21,470 nt of DNA from CAYPUG01 sp964413905 (GTDB lineage Bacteria; Chloroflexota; Anaerolineae; JAADDB01), in assembly GCA_964413905.1 (NCBI GenBank), contig CAYPUG010000038.1, forward strand, positions 1 to 21,470, read 5' to 3'. Below the pieces are notes generated by a model. It was not told the DNA's origin and made no database searches. It saw only the letters and a list, made by a program, of their open reading frames with translations. Both the position numbers and the translations under genes were made by a program. Numbering within the stretch: the stretch's first letter is position 1; each line of letters opens with the position of its first letter. Below, in pieces: positions 20,322-21,470 of this stretch.

Positions 20322-21470
20322 CAAGGTTTGCGCGTTGATTGCTTTGGGGGCACAACAAACTCTACAAACACGGTGTCTTGGGCATTTACATGTACTCGAC
20401 GTCGGATGATTGTCCCCTGCATGCTCACTTCCAGGATGTAATCCCCTTGAGGGACATCGGTGAGGAGCCAATTTTCTCCCCAGTGCGGATCCGGTTGGAT
20501 GCCCGGTTCGTAGATGTATGTGGGTATGGAAGTCCAATAGTGGGGTTTTCCTTTTTTTATTCGATACACCTGGATGTAAGCTCCCATCCAGGCGTATCCT
20601 TCCGGTGTGACCAAACGGCCGATGAGGGTGCCATAGCCCTGCATAAACTCCAGCCAGAATTCCGGGTTAACGGTTGCTGTATACGAGTTTGAGCCTAAGC
20701 GAACTTCCAAGTGCAGGTGGGGACCGAGCGCGATGCCCTCCTGTCCTACCTCTGCGATAGGTTGTCCTCGCCTCACATGCTCTCCTTGGTGGACAAGCCA
20801 CCGACGGATGTGACCGTACAGGAGGAAAAGCGGCCGTCCTTCAAAAGTGCGTTCCAAGCGGAGGACCAGGGCCTGTCCGTAGAAATTCGGCCAAGGACCC
20901 AGCTGTTTGTTATCATCTTTACCCGCGAAGACAACGACCCCCTCATCCCCCGCGAGGATGGTCGTGCCTTCTGGGTTGGGGAAGTCGGCCCCGTGATGGA
21001 TAAGGTAACGCCCGCCCCCATTGCTTCCATAAGGATAATAAGGACTTGCCCAGGTTTGGGCCGGGGGGATAAACGGACGCGCCAACCAGTAATGAGTTTG
21101 AGGGTGGGGAATGGGTGTGGGCCAACGGAAGGCGCTCATTACCGGTGTCGGTGTTGGTGAAGGGGACGCTGTCGTGGCGGAGTGAACGTAGGGTGTCGGT
21201 TTTCCGTGCGAGTTAGGCGTTCCTCCAGGAATTTGGGAAGGAGATGGTGTAGGAGTGCGCGTAGCCGATGGAGGCCGGGCAGGAGGCGAAGGAGAAAATG
21301 GAGTAGGTGTCCATGTGAACGTGGGGGTCCACGTTGGCGTTGGGGTGAAGGTCGAGGTAGGCGTTGACGTTGGAGTAAATGTAAGTGTCGGTGTGGATGT
21401 CGGTGTCCACGGTCGAGAAGTCGAAGGTGGCGTAGGGGGAATGGTGGGCGATAGCGTGGGGATAGGGGTG
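20321..21470 (-). CDS. M23-family metallopeptidase with Thr/Pro-rich spacer (5' end outside window)
   Basis: Probably an exported zinc endopeptidase of the LytM type that cuts peptide cross-links of the cell wall. The frame is open from the right edge through about 110 residues of TPTPT-type low complexity (21470 to about 21140). Then comes the M23 domain with HHGAD (zinc His 20998-20996, Asp 20986-20984), LYGH and HLHLE (His 20719-20717 and 20713-20711). All catalytic ligands are present. The last 125 or so residues look like a beta-sandwich of carboxypeptidase-regulatory type (LIGRLVTPEG, QGDYILEVS). A Met at 21139 is inside the continuous frame and is not the likely start. The missing N-terminus should hold a signal or membrane anchor. 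Such spacers are common in Chloroflexota surface proteins. It is convergent with the CLC gene. Confidence 0.85.
   Translation of the reverse strand, partial: TPIPTLSPTIPPTPPSTSRPWTPTSTPTLTFTPTSTPTSTFTPTPTWTPTFTWTPTPFSPSPPARPPSATRTPTPSPSQIPGGTPNSHGKPTPYVHSATTASPSPTPTPVMSAFRWPTPIPHPQTHYWLARPFIPPAQTWASPYYPYGSNGGGRYLIHHGADFPNPEGTTILAGDEGVVVFAGKDDNKQLGPWPNFYGQALVLRLERTFEGRPLFLLYGHIRRWLVHQGEHVRRGQPIAEVGQEGIALGPHLHLEVRLGSNSYTATVNPEFWLEFMQGYGTLIGRLVTPEGYAWMGAYIQVYRIKKGKPHYWTSIPTYIYEPGIQPDPHWGENWLLTDVPQGDYILEVSMQGTIIRRRVHVNAQDTVFVEFVVPPKQSTRKP

Noticed and set aside
21137..21139. ATG as start of the M23 peptidase
   Set aside because: The frame stays open upstream to the window edge through a Thr/Pro-rich stretch typical of a spacer, and no ribosome site precedes this ATG.

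Overview
The window looks like part of a chromosome from a Chloroflexota bacterium, probably Anaerolineae-like and possibly thermophilic. This is inferred from three things: a secreted peptidase with a very long Thr/Pro-rich spacer, a lipoprotein with a Pro-Thr-Lys-Ala linker, and tandem COG1032-type radical SAM genes. No rRNA, tRNA, CRISPR array or transposase was found. Most genes have a clear Shine-Dalgarno sequence, and several apparent starts move inward to an ATG with a better ribosome site.

Left part (1-7791). The 5' end of rph (RNase PH) runs off the left edge on the minus strand. Divergent from it is a run of five radical SAM genes on the plus strand: four with an N-terminal cobalamin-binding-type domain (412-1905, 1984-3456, 4583-6022, 6337-7791) and one SPASM-type enzyme (3453-4568). 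The first four are tightly packed behind a good promoter (316-344) with an AT-rich inverted repeat against its -35 box. A terminator-like hairpin and a REP-like palindrome separate the fifth, which is a GC-richer paralogue of the first. No transferase, carrier or precursor gene accompanies them, so the substrate is unknown. This block is the best candidate for an undescribed pathway. Basic/aromatic tails on these proteins hint at work at the membrane surface.

Middle part (7811-16404, minus strand). One long operon reads, in transcription order: lipoprotein solute-binding protein, ABC ATPase, two permeases, a GpdQ-like glycerophosphodiesterase, a GntR/HutC regulator, a GlpA-like FAD dehydrogenase with a [2Fe-2S] domain, and a second FAD oxidoreductase. 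Together they suggest uptake of a glycerophosphodiester or related organophosphate, hydrolysis to glycerol-3-phosphate, and oxidation to dihydroxyacetone phosphate. The transporter is of the spermidine/putrescine type, but its predicted ligand residues differ from PotD. The promoter of the binding-protein gene is covered by repeated TGGTAYA elements that fit the HutC-type operator, and the regulator gene has its own palindrome over an extended -10 box.

Right part (16405-21470). A 588-bp divergent intergenic region is followed by a sixth radical SAM gene (16993-18099) and a CLC chloride transporter/channel with two CBS domains and an RCK_C domain (18253-20286). An M23 peptidase on the minus strand converges on the CLC gene and runs off the right edge, so its N-terminus is missing.
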